Shown: positions 53,208 through 60,533 of the stretch, piece after piece
Layout of the letters: every line of letters starts with the position of its first letter
How positions within the stretch are numbered: position 1 is the first letter of the stretch
NCBI GenBank assembly: GCA_965206355.1
Contig: OZ242212.1
Coordinates: 744,001 to 808,000 of the forward strand
Direction: 5' to 3'
Origin: Spongiihabitans sp965206355
GTDB taxonomy: Bacteria; Pseudomonadota; Gammaproteobacteria; Arenicellales; Poriferihabitantaceae
Length of the DNA stretch: 64,000 bases
Notes under the pieces: generated by a model
Seen by the model: the letters and a program-made list of their open reading frames with translations, nothing else
The model's database searches: none
What the model was told of the DNA's origin: nothing
Made by a program: the position numbers and the translations under genes

Positions 53208-54783
53208 GCGAATCTTGGGGCGGTTCGGTAAAGTGGCCCAGGCGCAAAACCAAATCAACGCCCAGGCAGATAGTGACATGGTGAAACCGACCAAAGGCAA
53301 AGCTGTAGAACTCAAGCTGGCTGACAAGCATGAACCGTTTGGAGCCATCACCATTGAGAAAATCAAGCAAACGCTGGAGGAAGAAAACTTTGCCGAGTTG
53401 CAAAGCCTGTATTACTACATGATGCGCGATCTAAAAATTGCCTCCACGGTATTGGCCCGCCGCCAGCCTTTGCTGGGACTGGCGTATAGCATCACCAGTG
53501 ATAATGCCGAGTTTGTCGAGTGGGTTAATAACGCCATCAAATTAGATGAGTTGATCAATCAAATCTCCTTTGCGGTGTACTACGGTATTTCACTGGTGGA
53601 CGTGCAGTACACGGCGGCTGAGGGCAAGCTGGTGCCCAGCTTTCAATTGGTATCCCCCCGCTACCTGCATGCGCATCGCGATAAGGTATTGAAAACCACC
53701 CTTGGGCATCTGTATATCAAACAAGGCGACAAAAAACGCTTTATCAGTCAGCTTGACCCTGACAAGCGAGTCTTCCACAAACACCCCATTGATATTGGCG
53801 AGATCACCGATTTCAGCCTGGCAGCCAAACTGGTGTGGTATTTTAGCCTCAAACACATGGCCCTGGCGCATAACCTGCAATATTTTGACAGCGTGGCGAC
53901 ACCGCCGCTGATCGCTAAAACTGGCGATGATGAAGATGCCCTAATTGACACGCTGTTCCAACTCAAATCGGCCAGTGTCGGTGTGTTTGGCAAAGACGAT
54001 GTGATTGAGTATTTAAATGTCACCAACAAAGCCGATTTTCTGGCATTCATTGAGTACATTGATCGGCAGATTGCCACGCTGGTGCTGGGTAACACTCTTT
54101 CTACTGGCGAAGGTAGCAAGGGCAGTTACTCGCAATCCAAAGTCCACGAAAACCGCCAGAGGGAAACCTTGGGCTTTGATGCCCGATTGATTACTACCAC
54201 ACTCACGGACTATTTGAACCGACTGGAGCGGCTGAATTTCAGTCAGCCCAAAGGCGTGAGTTTTACTTTTAACCTCAAAGCCAAAAAAGACCTTAAGGAA
54301 CTGTCCGAAGTGGTCAAAAATTTAAGCGACAGTGGCTATGAACTGGATATGGAAGATGTTGAAACCCAGTTTGGCTTTAAGATTATTGGTAAAAAAGAGC
54401 CGTCAACGGAAAATAATGGGCAACCTGCGGCATCTGCCAATAACAGCCTGGTGCTGCCTGATACTCTTCCTGATAAATTGCCCTGTGGCTGTGTCGCCAT
54501 AAAAAACGCCGCCACAGACGGTACGCTGGGTAGATACAGCAATAACAACACTACGCAGGCCAAGCCTCACGACATCCTGGATACCCAACAACCGGATACC
54601 ACCGCCCTGGAACAAGCCCTGTTGAGCCAGATTGAAACCCTGCTTGCGGAGGCCAATAGCTTTGATGATGCCTATGAAGCCCTGCTAGACGCCTATCCCA
54701 ACTTTGCCATCGATGAACTGGAAGCGGCTTTGTTTAAGGTGGTGGCCAACAGCGCCTTACTGAGTGAGGCGGAGAGCAGATAA
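53200..54783 (+). CDS. Portal protein (DUF935, Mu gp29-like)
   Basis: Dodecameric DNA portal of the head. Seen: IKQTLEEENFAELQSLYYYM, MRDLKIASTVLARRQPLLGL, FAVYYGISLVDVQYTAAEGK, and IDRQIATLVLGNTLSTGEGS, the DUF935 signature region. The C-terminal part after about residue 400 is variable with a possible zinc pair (DKLPCGCVAIK). 527 residues, near Mu gp29 (512). A strong ribosome site AGGAGGG precedes the ATG. Confidence 0.92.
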   Translation: MFERILGRFGKVAQAQNQINAQADSDMVKPTKGKAVELKLADKHEPFGAITIEKIKQTLEEENFAELQSLYYYMMRDLKIASTVLARRQPLLGLAYSITSDNAEFVEWVNNAIKLDELINQISFAVYYGISLVDVQYTAAEGKLVPSFQLVSPRYLHAHRDKVLKTTLGHLYIKQGDKKRFISQLDPDKRVFHKHPIDIGEITDFSLAAKLVWYFSLKHMALAHNLQYFDSVATPPLIAKTGDDEDALIDTLFQLKSASVGVFGKDDVIEYLNVTNKADFLAFIEYIDRQIATLVLGNTLSTGEGSKGSYSQSKVHENRQRETLGFDARLITTTLTDYLNRLERLNFSQPKGVSFTFNLKAKKDLKELSEVVKNLSDSGYELDMEDVETQFGFKIIGKKEPSTENNGQPAASANNSLVLPDTLPDKLPCGCVAIKNAATDGTLGRYSNNNTTQAKPHDILDTQQPDTTALEQALLSQIETLLAEANSFDDAYEALLDAYPNFAIDELEAALFKVVANSALLSEAESR

Positions 54784-54786
54784 ACC

Positions 54787-55965
54787 ATGCCGGTTAATTT
54801 CGATTTTGCCCTGGAACCCAAAGCCGCCTACGACTATCTGGACGGCAAAGGCTACAAGCTCAGCTACCACTATGATGAACTGGCAAAAGAGGCTCATCAC
54901 TTAAGCTTTACCGCTGCCAAAGTCACCCGACTTGATTTACTGCAAGATGTGCATCAATCCCTACTGGCGGCGCAGAAGGCAGGCACCCCGTTTAAACAGT
55001 GGTTAAATGACCTTAAACCGACCTTAAAAGCCAAGGGATGGTGGGGTGAGCAAGACATCATCGACCCTAAAACCGGCGAAGTGCAAACCGTCCATATTGG
55101 CGGCAGACGGTTAAAACATATCTTTGATACCAATAGGCGCGCCAGCTACAACGTCGGTCGCTATAAAAAGCAACGCAGGCTTACCAAAGCCGAGTACTGG
55201 CGCTATACCTCGTTACTGTTACCTACCAGCCGCGATAGCCATACACAAATGCACGGCACGGTACTGCATCGGGATAATTCATTCTGGCAAACCAACTACC
55301 CATTAAATGGCCACGGCTGTAAATGCAAGGTACGCGCTTACACCTTGCGCCAAGTCAAAGCCCGCAAGATGACCATTACCGAAGGCACACCAGAAAGCAT
55401 TGCCCACCCCGACTGGGCCTATGATGTAGGTGCCGGGGCACGGGTAGGCCGCATCAGTAAACTGACGCTGGATAACAGCCTGTCCGTTATCAAGCCCAAT
55501 CCAGCATTGGACAAGCTGACCGATACCCAACTGAAAAACCGCTTTTACCAGCAGCTTAACGTTGAAGAAGGTGGTCTTTATATCGACAAGGTGGGTGATC
55601 CCATGTGGATTGGTGATGAGTTGTTTACCAAAACAAAAAGCGGCAACACCAAGCTACGAAAGCACGAACGACACCTTTACCTAGATGAGTTAGCCAAGGC
55701 CATCAGTGATCCCGATGAAATTTACCTGGAGGTGCAAACCATTGGCACGGGTAAGCGTAGCCGAGTCCGTATTGTGAAAAAGATGTTTCGGTATTTTCAA
55801 ACAGAGAACGGTAACACCAAAGGCCTAATGGCGCTGTTTGAGTACCTGCCAGACAAAACCCAGGGCGTAAGTGCCTACTTGGTAGAACAAAAAGAGGTAT
55901 TACAAGAGAAGCGCATACAGCGACTGATTTACAGTAAAAAACATGAGGAGCAGGCCATTGAGTGA
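54787..55965 (+). CDS. Mu F-like minor head protein with PBECR-type C-terminal domain
   Basis: Seen: residues 1-230 are the Mu gpF/gp30 head morphogenesis domain (KHIFDTNRRASYNVGRYKKQ, YWRYTSLLLPTSRDSHTQMH, GTVLH, and NGHGCKCKVRAY with paired Cys). After a linker, residues about 255-390 (GDPMWIGDELFTKTKSGNTK, KLRKHERHLYLDELAKAISD, PDEIYLEV) resemble the phage barnase-EndoU-colicin-RelE-like nuclease domains (PBECR) known to be fused to phage head proteins. Such a domain could be injected with DNA and cleave RNA; activity is inferred, not shown. It follows the portal by 3 bp. Confidence 0.85.
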   Translation: MPVNFDFALEPKAAYDYLDGKGYKLSYHYDELAKEAHHLSFTAAKVTRLDLLQDVHQSLLAAQKAGTPFKQWLNDLKPTLKAKGWWGEQDIIDPKTGEVQTVHIGGRRLKHIFDTNRRASYNVGRYKKQRRLTKAEYWRYTSLLLPTSRDSHTQMHGTVLHRDNSFWQTNYPLNGHGCKCKVRAYTLRQVKARKMTITEGTPESIAHPDWAYDVGAGARVGRISKLTLDNSLSVIKPNPALDKLTDTQLKNRFYQQLNVEEGGLYIDKVGDPMWIGDELFTKTKSGNTKLRKHERHLYLDELAKAISDPDEIYLEVQTIGTGKRSRVRIVKKMFRYFQTENGNTKGLMALFEYLPDKTQGVSAYLVEQKEVLQEKRIQRLIYSKKHEEQAIE

Positions 55966-56040
55966 TTCGGATTTTGTCCTATGCAATGGCTCAACCCATA
56001 TATCCGACATTCTGCGCCTCACAATCCAAGAGTATAGCAT

Positions 56041-56496
56041 ATGTACATCACCAGCCACACCAATATCGACACCGTACTGGCAGAACTAGCAACTATTGAG
56101 GCCAAAGGCCAGCGTATGGCTCCGCTGTTTGAGGAAATCGCCAACCATCTCTATAACCTGGCCGATGAAGCCTTTGAGAATGAAGCCAGCCCCGATGGCA
56201 GTAGCTGGCAGCCATTGTCACCACTGACTATTGAACGCAAGGGCCATGATCGCAAACTGCATGACAGCGGCCACCTGCGTGAAACCCTGGACTTTGACAG
56301 CGATAACCGCTCAGCCACCATAGGTACCCATGCGGTATCTGATAAAGGTTACCCATACCCCGCCGTGCAGCAGTTTGGCACCGAAGATGGCCAAGTGCCC
56401 GCCCGTCCGTTCCTGCCGTTTACCGATGAGGGGGATTTAATGGATGAAGCGGCGGACAGGATATTAGTGCTGGTGCAAGAGTATTTTGAGGAGTGA
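56041..56496 (+). CDS. Virion morphogenesis protein G (Mu gpG/gp31-like)
   Basis: Tail completion/head-tail joining protein. Seen: EIANHLYNLADEAFENEASP, DGSSWQPLSPLTIERKGHDR, LHDSGHLRETLDFDSDNRSA, and QQFGTEDGQVPARPFLPF, a textbook match to the family. 151 residues. It ends the plus-strand head block, facing the convergent early block 62 bp away; no strong terminator was visible between them. Confidence 0.9.
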   Translation: MYITSHTNIDTVLAELATIEAKGQRMAPLFEEIANHLYNLADEAFENEASPDGSSWQPLSPLTIERKGHDRKLHDSGHLRETLDFDSDNRSATIGTHAVSDKGYPYPAVQQFGTEDGQVPARPFLPFTDEGDLMDEAADRILVLVQEYFEE

Positions 56497-56558
56497 TGGG
56501 GCGTCGCAGCTCTGACACTAATCCGTCTCCGGCGGCGAAATCTTAAAAAACAGCGTTC

Positions 56559-56819
56559 TCATTTGCCGTATTTTGCACGATCTCGCCCCGACCTAACCAT
56601 AAGCCTACCCCTATTTTGGCCATAACCGCCCCGGTCGGGCTTGGTGGGCATAACGACAAAATGTCGTTCTGATTTCAGGCAATGCGCCAACATCTCCAGT
56701 GCATCATAAGCTTGGGTCACATGCTGCAATTCATCCATCAGCAGATTACTGCCGGTCATATCGACATTTAGCGGACACTGGCCGGTAAATGAGATTAGTT
56801 CTTGATTACTGCCGGTCAT
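56559..56819 (-). CDS. Small early phage protein, unknown, duplicated N-terminus
   Basis: Not recognised. 86 residues; middle DELQHVTQAYDALEMLAHCL is helical and the C-terminus is basic and glycine-rich (GGYGQNRGRLMVRSGRDRAK). The first 20 residues arose by an in-frame 60-bp duplication (MTGSN occurs at residues 1-5 and 21-25), so the ancestral start is probably the ATG at 56759. The ATG at 56819 overlaps the end of the gene upstream by 14 nt. Last gene of the early block. Confidence 0.55.
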   Translation of the reverse strand: MTGSNQELISFTGQCPLNVDMTGSNLLMDELQHVTQAYDALEMLAHCLKSERHFVVMPTKPDRGGYGQNRGRLMVRSGRDRAKYGK

Positions 56820-56832
56820 ATCGACATTTAGC
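56744..56832 (-). repeat. 29-bp direct repeats with 60-bp period at a gene junction
   Basis: 56744-56772 and 56804-56832 are identical over 29 bp (GATTACTGCCGGTCATATCG... on the plus strand), separated by 31 bp. Each copy contains both the stop signal of the upstream gene frame (CGGCAGTAA) and the ATG of the downstream gene. Confidence 0.9.
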
Positions 56833-57195
56833 TTCTTTAAAGCTGGCGACCAACTCTGCAATCTTCTTGAGATTTTCCTGCTTTTGCTTTTCGCTGATCG
56901 GTGGTTCTGGTAACTTTTTCGGCTCAGGCAGTTTGGGCATGGCCTCCATCACGGCTTTAGGTGTAGGGAAACGCTCCAACTGACAGGCAATAGTTCTGAA
57001 TGCAGCAGCAATTCTGGGCGCGTCGAGGTCTTTATCCCAGGCTTTCGGGCTGTGCCAGAAGGCATCCGCCCAAGCACGGGCCGTGCCTTCAAAGGTTTCA
57101 GCCGCTGGCGTACCAGGTAAACACAGTAGCAAGAGCTGTTGTAAACCCGTGATAATTTCAATATGCAACCATCCAGGCGCTTCACCTGTGTTCAT
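56806..57195 (-). CDS. Early phage protein, unknown
   Basis: Not recognised. 129 residues; LHIEIITGLQQLLLLCLPGT, TARAWADAFWHSPKAWDKDL and AAFRTIACQLERFPTPKAVM suggest a helical protein of replication-accessory type, followed by a proline/lysine-rich hinge (PKLPEPKKLPEPPISEKQKQ) and a helical tail. It overlaps the next upstream gene by 14 nt. A DNA-binding or replication role would be a guess from position between transposition and late genes. Confidence 0.6.
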   Translation of the reverse strand: MNTGEAPGWLHIEIITGLQQLLLLCLPGTPAAETFEGTARAWADAFWHSPKAWDKDLDAPRIAAAFRTIACQLERFPTPKAVMEAMPKLPEPKKLPEPPISEKQKQENLKKIAELVASFKEAKCRYDRQ

Positions 57196-57619
57196 TTTTC
57201 AAAGCCTCCAGCATTAGATAGGCTTGGCCGGTTTTGCTCTTGGGCGCGATGGCTGCTGTTTCCGTGCGAGCCACAACAGGCCGTGCCTCTACCGATTCCA
57301 GCACCCGTTTTAGGTAATTATGATTGGCCAGCGGTTTATGGGTTTGCTTGTTACGCAAAGTTTCCACCGTCTTCGATAAAGCAATACTGAGGCGTGTGGC
57401 ATCGGATAAAGCTAGTGCCTCTTTGGCGAGTCTCAATGCGCGTTCATTGGCCAAATCACGCGTAGCCGCACGAAACAAGCCCAGGTAGCTGACCAGGGCA
57501 GAGCCTGTCAGTATATCCAGGCTACTCAGTAAGGCCAGCAGTTCGCGTCCGGCTTCATCCTGTACCAGGGCTTCCAGGCCAATGCGGCTATGACAGACGG
57601 GGCAGCGAGCAAGTTGCAT
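57182..57619 (-). CDS. Early phage protein with N-terminal CxxC, unknown
   Basis: Not recognised. 145 residues; begins MQLARCPVCHSRIGLEALVQ, with a single CxxC (half zinc ribbon), then an Asp/Glu-rich helical part (AGRELLALLSSLDILTGSAL, VSYLGLFRAATRDLANERAL). The RATRDLANERALRLAKEALA region suggests a helical DNA- or protein-binding domain. Its ATG overlaps the stop of the small gene upstream (TGATG), and its end overlaps the gene downstream, showing one translationally coupled early operon. Confidence 0.6.
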   Translation of the reverse strand: MQLARCPVCHSRIGLEALVQDEAGRELLALLSSLDILTGSALVSYLGLFRAATRDLANERALRLAKEALALSDATRLSIALSKTVETLRNKQTHKPLANHNYLKRVLESVEARPVVARTETAAIAPKSKTGQAYLMLEALKNEHR

Positions 57620-57798
57620 CAGTGAAGCTTATCCTTGTTTATAGGGGTGAAATCACGATAGATAGTGATGACCGCACCACCTTCGCTCAAGCTTTGCATA
57701 AACAGGCAAATAGCCTGCCGGTGGCGTACATCAGCACTGGCTTCGCGCAGATTCATTAATTGCGTCATGGCTTCCATCGCCTGGCCTTCGTGATTCAC
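57619..57798 (-). CDS. Small early phage protein, start rebuilt by duplication
   Basis: 59 residues from GTG 57798: NHEGQAMEAMTQLMNLREAS and ADVRHRQAICLFMQSLSEGG, then AVITIYRDFTPINKDKLH; no known domain. The original start seems to be ATG 57854 (MIDKVNHEGQ), overlapping the zinc-ribbon gene. A 44-bp tandem duplication put that start out of frame: it now gives a 19-codon frame whose TGA overlaps the GTG (GTGA). Expression by reinitiation is plausible; an internal ATG at the second copy is another possible start. Stop overlaps the next gene (TGATG). Confidence 0.55.
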   Translation of the reverse strand: MNHEGQAMEAMTQLMNLREASADVRHRQAICLFMQSLSEGGAVITIYRDFTPINKDKLH

Positions 57799-57843
57799 CT
57801 TAATTGCGTCATGGCTTCCATCGCCTGGCCTTCGTGATTCACC
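57756..57843. repeat. Perfect 44-bp tandem duplication
   Basis: 57756-57799 and 57800-57843 are identical 44-bp units (beginning TTAATTGCGTCATGG). Since 44 is not a multiple of 3, it shifts the frame of the small gene described at 57619-57798. Being perfect, it looks recent. Confidence 0.93.
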
Positions 57844-57846
57844 TTG

Positions 57847-58074
57847 TCAATCATCTAATAAGTCTCTGTTCTTTGGGTGGCGTTTTTGCAGGACGTGCTT
57901 GATTTCTTCTTCTGAATACTCAGTATTGGCTTGCCAGTTCGGATCAAACCGATGGGACTCAATGGTAGGAAAGCTATAACCGCAATCATCACAGCGACGA
58001 AAACGCTCCACTATGTAAGTCTTGTCAGTACCAATAACGCGAGTCTTTTCACTGTTGCAGTTCGGACACCACAT
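57847..58074 (-). CDS. Phage zinc-ribbon protein (NrdR-N / Ogr-like)
   Basis: 75 residues. Seen: two CxxC pairs, WCPNCNSEKTRVIGTD and FRRCDDCGYSFPTIESHRF, the same pattern as the zinc ribbon of NrdR (MRCPFCSSDDTRVIDSR and CQECSQRFTTFE) but without the ATP cone. The RRC-xx-C-G-x-x-F-x-T-x-E part also resembles the Ogr/Delta late activators of P2 phages. As the tail genes are P2-like, a transcription activator role for late genes is possible (inference). It lies in the early operon. Confidence 0.72.
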   Translation of the reverse strand: MWCPNCNSEKTRVIGTDKTYIVERFRRCDDCGYSFPTIESHRFDPNWQANTEYSEEEIKHVLQKRHPKNRDLLDD

Positions 58075-58077
58075 GGC

Positions 58078-58479
58078 TCACATCCTCTTAATCGCGGCGA
58101 TCAAGCCACTGGCTTGCTGCCGGGTTAATGCATGCAAATTAATCAGAGTCAGGCCGGTATTTTTACGGGCAAAATTGAGCAGGTTTTTATCATCCGGGCA
58201 ACGTGCTCGCTGCTGCCATAAGGCGCGCAAATAACTGACCTGATTACCGCTGGTATGCTCTGCCAGGCTGTGCGTTTTACCGTTCAAAAAATCCAACAGT
58301 TTAATCAATTGATCAATGCGCAAGCTGGCCGATGAACGCTTACCAAAACCACGCTGCAACATTGCCTCCCAGGTGGGGCGGTCATCCTTGTACAATTCCA
58401 AATACACAGGGGCGCAATGGATTTTGCACAGCAGCACCTTGCGGTATTTTTGTTGTTTTTGCGTTAATGATTTCGCCAT
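58078..58479 (-). CDS. Early phage protein, possibly GemA-related
   Basis: 133 residues. Seen: LTQKQQKYRKVLLCKIHCAP, VYLELYKDDRPTWEAMLQRG and SLRIDQLIKLLDFLNGK, which follow the pattern of the GemA (Mu gp16) N-terminus of its neighbour (TQNRRADLAKIHIAKQDLGL, TYEAILWHQ, KVLAYFKSKG). A C-terminal LTRQQASGLIAAIKRM completes a helical domain. A distant GemA paralogue is possible but not certain. Three bases before the zinc-ribbon gene. Confidence 0.58.
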   Translation of the reverse strand: MAKSLTQKQQKYRKVLLCKIHCAPVYLELYKDDRPTWEAMLQRGFGKRSSASLRIDQLIKLLDFLNGKTHSLAEHTSGNQVSYLRALWQQRARCPDDKNLLNFARKNTGLTLINLHALTRQQASGLIAAIKRM

Positions 58480-58487
58480 GAGTTCTC

Positions 58488-58655
58488 CTAATTACAGTGG
58501 AGTGTCTCCTGACTAGCAGGAATACGACCCCGATAAGCCGTTTGTTGTTCAAGTTGTCGAGTGACACTCAATAAACGTTGGTGTAGAACGTGTTGCCATA
58601 TCAGCAAGACAAGTAACAGTAATAACCCAATGACAGTTAGTACCCATTCCATCAT
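58488..58655 (-). CDS. Small single-pass membrane protein, unknown
   Basis: 55 residues from ATG 58655: MMEWVLTVIGLLLLLVLLIW is a membrane segment, followed by a polar helix (LHQRLLSVTRQLEQQTAYRG). The start overlaps the GemA stop (ATGATGG). Topology fits small phage membrane proteins such as spanin-like or superinfection-exclusion proteins, but nothing in the sequence decides this. Confidence 0.5.
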   Translation of the reverse strand: MMEWVLTVIGLLLLLVLLIWQHVLHQRLLSVTRQLEQQTAYRGRIPASQETLHCN

Positions 58656-59086
58656 TGAGTCTCCATGCGTGCTTGCCATTGCTTCAAAGATTCAATGACT
58701 CGATTGGCCTTGTTGGAATACAGCCAGTCCACCTGATCAATACCGGTTATGCGCTTGACGTAGTGGTTGAGAGATTGCTCTGAGCCGTTCTTGATCATTC
58801 CAGCCTTATGCATTGTGATCCACAGTGCCCTGATCTTGTCGGCCTGACTTTTGCTACCAGGGGCTTTATGTTGGCTTGTTGGACTGCCTTTCCCACGCTT
58901 GGGAGACCACCCCTTGGATTTGAAATACGCCAACACCTTGCCGCGGCCTGCGGCATCCAGGTCAGCCGATGAGTGGACTTTGGCTTGATGCCAGAGGATG
59001 GCTTCATAGGTCTCGCGGTCGAGTCCCAGATCCTGTTTGGCGATATGGATTTTTGCCAGGTCGGCGCGGCGGTTTTGAGTGATCAC
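58652..59086 (-). CDS. gemA: GemA-like regulatory protein (Mu gp16)
   Basis: DUF1018/GemA protein of Mu-like phages; Mu GemA is reported to alter host gene expression and DNA supercoiling. Seen: ADLAKIHIAKQDLGLDRETY, EAILWHQAKVHSSADLDAAG, RGKVLAYFKSKGWSPKRGKG and then ADKIRALWITMHKAGMIKNG with DWLYSNKANRVIESLKQW. 144 residues. In the early operon between an unknown 80-residue gene and a small membrane gene. Confidence 0.88.
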   Translation of the reverse strand: MITQNRRADLAKIHIAKQDLGLDRETYEAILWHQAKVHSSADLDAAGRGKVLAYFKSKGWSPKRGKGSPTSQHKAPGSKSQADKIRALWITMHKAGMIKNGSEQSLNHYVKRITGIDQVDWLYSNKANRVIESLKQWQARMETQ

Positions 59087-59103
59087 TGACTGCTCCTGGT
59101 TAT

Positions 59104-59346
59104 TTATTGCTGCCCGAACTTGAGGCTCGCTGGAGGCCTTGGGTCAAGCGGAATAAAGCCACTGCCTTCAGTCTGTGCATCCATCACTTCAAGAAATTTC
59201 ACCTCTGCCTTGGCGGACTCAATAACAACACCAGCCACCTTAGCGATGGCCTTGGCGCGGTCGATTTCCATCGGATTATCTTCATCCTGCAATGCCTCTA
59301 ATGTTGCAAAAAGATGATTTCTCAGGTCTTCAATTTTGTTTTTCAT
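59104..59346 (-). CDS. Small conserved-looking early phage protein
   Basis: 80 residues: MKNKIEDLRNHLFATLEALQ, DRAKAIAKVAGVVIESAKAE, VKFLEVMDAQTEGSGFIPL. Mostly helical; proteins of this look are common next to GemA in Mu-like phages, but no function is known to me. Its start overlaps the end of the HNH gene by 17 nt. Confidence 0.65.
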   Translation of the reverse strand: MKNKIEDLRNHLFATLEALQDEDNPMEIDRAKAIAKVAGVVIESAKAEVKFLEVMDAQTEGSGFIPLDPRPPASLKFGQQ

Positions 59347-59977
59347 GGTTTTTCTCCCGTATGGATTTATGGAGTTTTCCAGCCACTCGAATAGTCTTTT
59401 TTAAAGCCTCTGGATAACGATGTATGGTGTTTCTGCGCATCAGTTCAGCGCGACTGATGAGCTCAAGGTTTTCGTATTGAATGTTCTGTTTATTGCCGTC
59501 GCGAAAGACAACGGCATGCCCTTTGGGTGCAGGGCCGTGACACTCTTCCCAAAGCAGGATGTGTTCGCCTTTCCAGTCTCGCGGCATGTAACCTGTATCA
59601 CTGACTTTACGTTGTCGATAGCCGTCTTTCGTGATCCGCCGCGATCCAACAGGTACCCATGTTTGTGGCCGGTGTCCTTTTTTGAATCGGGTCTCTGCGG
59701 AACGCCCACCAACGTCATAGCCCTTTTTGCCTTTATTCCAGGGGGTAAAGCCGGGTTTGAAACGAGTATCGCCTCCAATCTTTGATCCTGACTGAATACG
59801 CCCGGAAAGCGGCTTCGCCAGGTACGCTGCTGATTTTTTGAGGCCCATTTTGTTGGCTTTATAGTAGACAGAGCGGACACTGCAATTAAAGCGGGTGGCC
59901 AGTACATGCGTGGGCGTATCCGCATAGTCTTGCTGTAAGTGCGCTTCTTCAGCTTCTGTCCAGTACCTGTAGGGCAT
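59330..59977 (-). CDS. HNH endonuclease-like protein
   Basis: 215 residues. Seen: an N-terminal SANT/HTH-like domain (MPYRYWTEAEEAHLQQDYAD, THVLATRFNCSVRSVYYKAN), an intermediate RFKPGFTPWNKGKKGYDVGG linker, and a C-terminal HNH_3-type core (DWKGEHILLWEECHGPAPKG, HAVVFRDGNKQNIQYENLEL, ISRAELMRRN). The His in EHILLWEE and the Asn pair in NKQN-IQYENLEL are the probable catalytic residues. Free-standing HNH nucleases of this kind occur in phages as homing enzymes or packaging helpers; which applies is unknown. Confidence 0.78.
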   Translation of the reverse strand: MPYRYWTEAEEAHLQQDYADTPTHVLATRFNCSVRSVYYKANKMGLKKSAAYLAKPLSGRIQSGSKIGGDTRFKPGFTPWNKGKKGYDVGGRSAETRFKKGHRPQTWVPVGSRRITKDGYRQRKVSDTGYMPRDWKGEHILLWEECHGPAPKGHAVVFRDGNKQNIQYENLELISRAELMRRNTIHRYPEALKKTIRVAGKLHKSIREKNHEKQN

Positions 59978-59985
59978 GTCGATTC

Positions 59986-60099
59986 TTAAGCCACCTGCTC
60001 CGATTCGATGCGCTTGACGTCTTCAGCCAGTAAGGTGTTGACCAGTTTGTCCACCTCAGAGTCGGTGGGCTTGATGACAATGTCTGCTAGTGTTGCCAT
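59986..60099 (-). CDS. 37-residue early phage protein
   Basis: ATG 60099 with GAGGA 7 nt upstream; encodes ATLADIVIKPTDSEVDKLVN and ends ESEQVA. Acidic, helical, no domain. It fits exactly between the endolysin and the HNH gene, so it is probably real. Confidence 0.55.
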   Translation of the reverse strand: MATLADIVIKPTDSEVDKLVNTLLAEDVKRIESEQVA

Positions 60100-60110
60100 G
60101 ATGTCCTCGT

Positions 60111-60533
60111 CTAATGCCCTTCGCGCATAATCCCGGCCAACCGATCTGCACGGCCTCCCACCTGAACGGCCCAGCGGCTATCCAGCATCTGATTGGCCGC
60201 CTCGGTGTAGTCATGGTTGAGTAATGCCGTCAGCATTTTTTTAAACTTCATCAGGCGTGGAAAACCGAGGTTAAAACACATATCAATCAGCACCAGCTTG
60301 CGGGTATCGTTCAATTCATCGAACCAGGGACGCCCCAGCAGTTGGTTGTAAGCGGCCTGTGTGTCTGCCGTGAGCAGCAAGCGGGCTTCCTCCTCGCTAA
60401 TGCCGTTATCTTCCAGGTTACGGCCATAACCAATAGTCAACTTGCCTGCGGTGCATTGATACGGTTTCAGGCGTAGCCCTTCATGGCGGGCAATCATGTT
60501 TTGTGCGGCTTGGATTAATCTGCTGGTATTCAT
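60111..60533 (-). CDS. Phage endolysin (T4-type lysozyme, GH24)
   Basis: Muramidase that opens the cell wall at lysis. Seen: the E-8-C-5-T active site in HEGLRLKPYQCTAGKLTIGYG (Glu18, Cys27, Thr33), TIGYGRNLEDNGISEEEARL, VLIDMCFNLGFPRLMKFKKM and SRWAVQVGGRADRLAGIMR. 140 residues. No signal peptide or SAR segment, so export needs a holin, and the candidate holins lie 10 kb away in the head block. Its ATG overlaps the TGA of junction module 3. Confidence 0.9.
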   Translation of the reverse strand: MNTSRLIQAAQNMIARHEGLRLKPYQCTAGKLTIGYGRNLEDNGISEEEARLLLTADTQAAYNQLLGRPWFDELNDTRKLVLIDMCFNLGFPRLMKFKKMLTALLNHDYTEAANQMLDSRWAVQVGGRADRLAGIMREGH

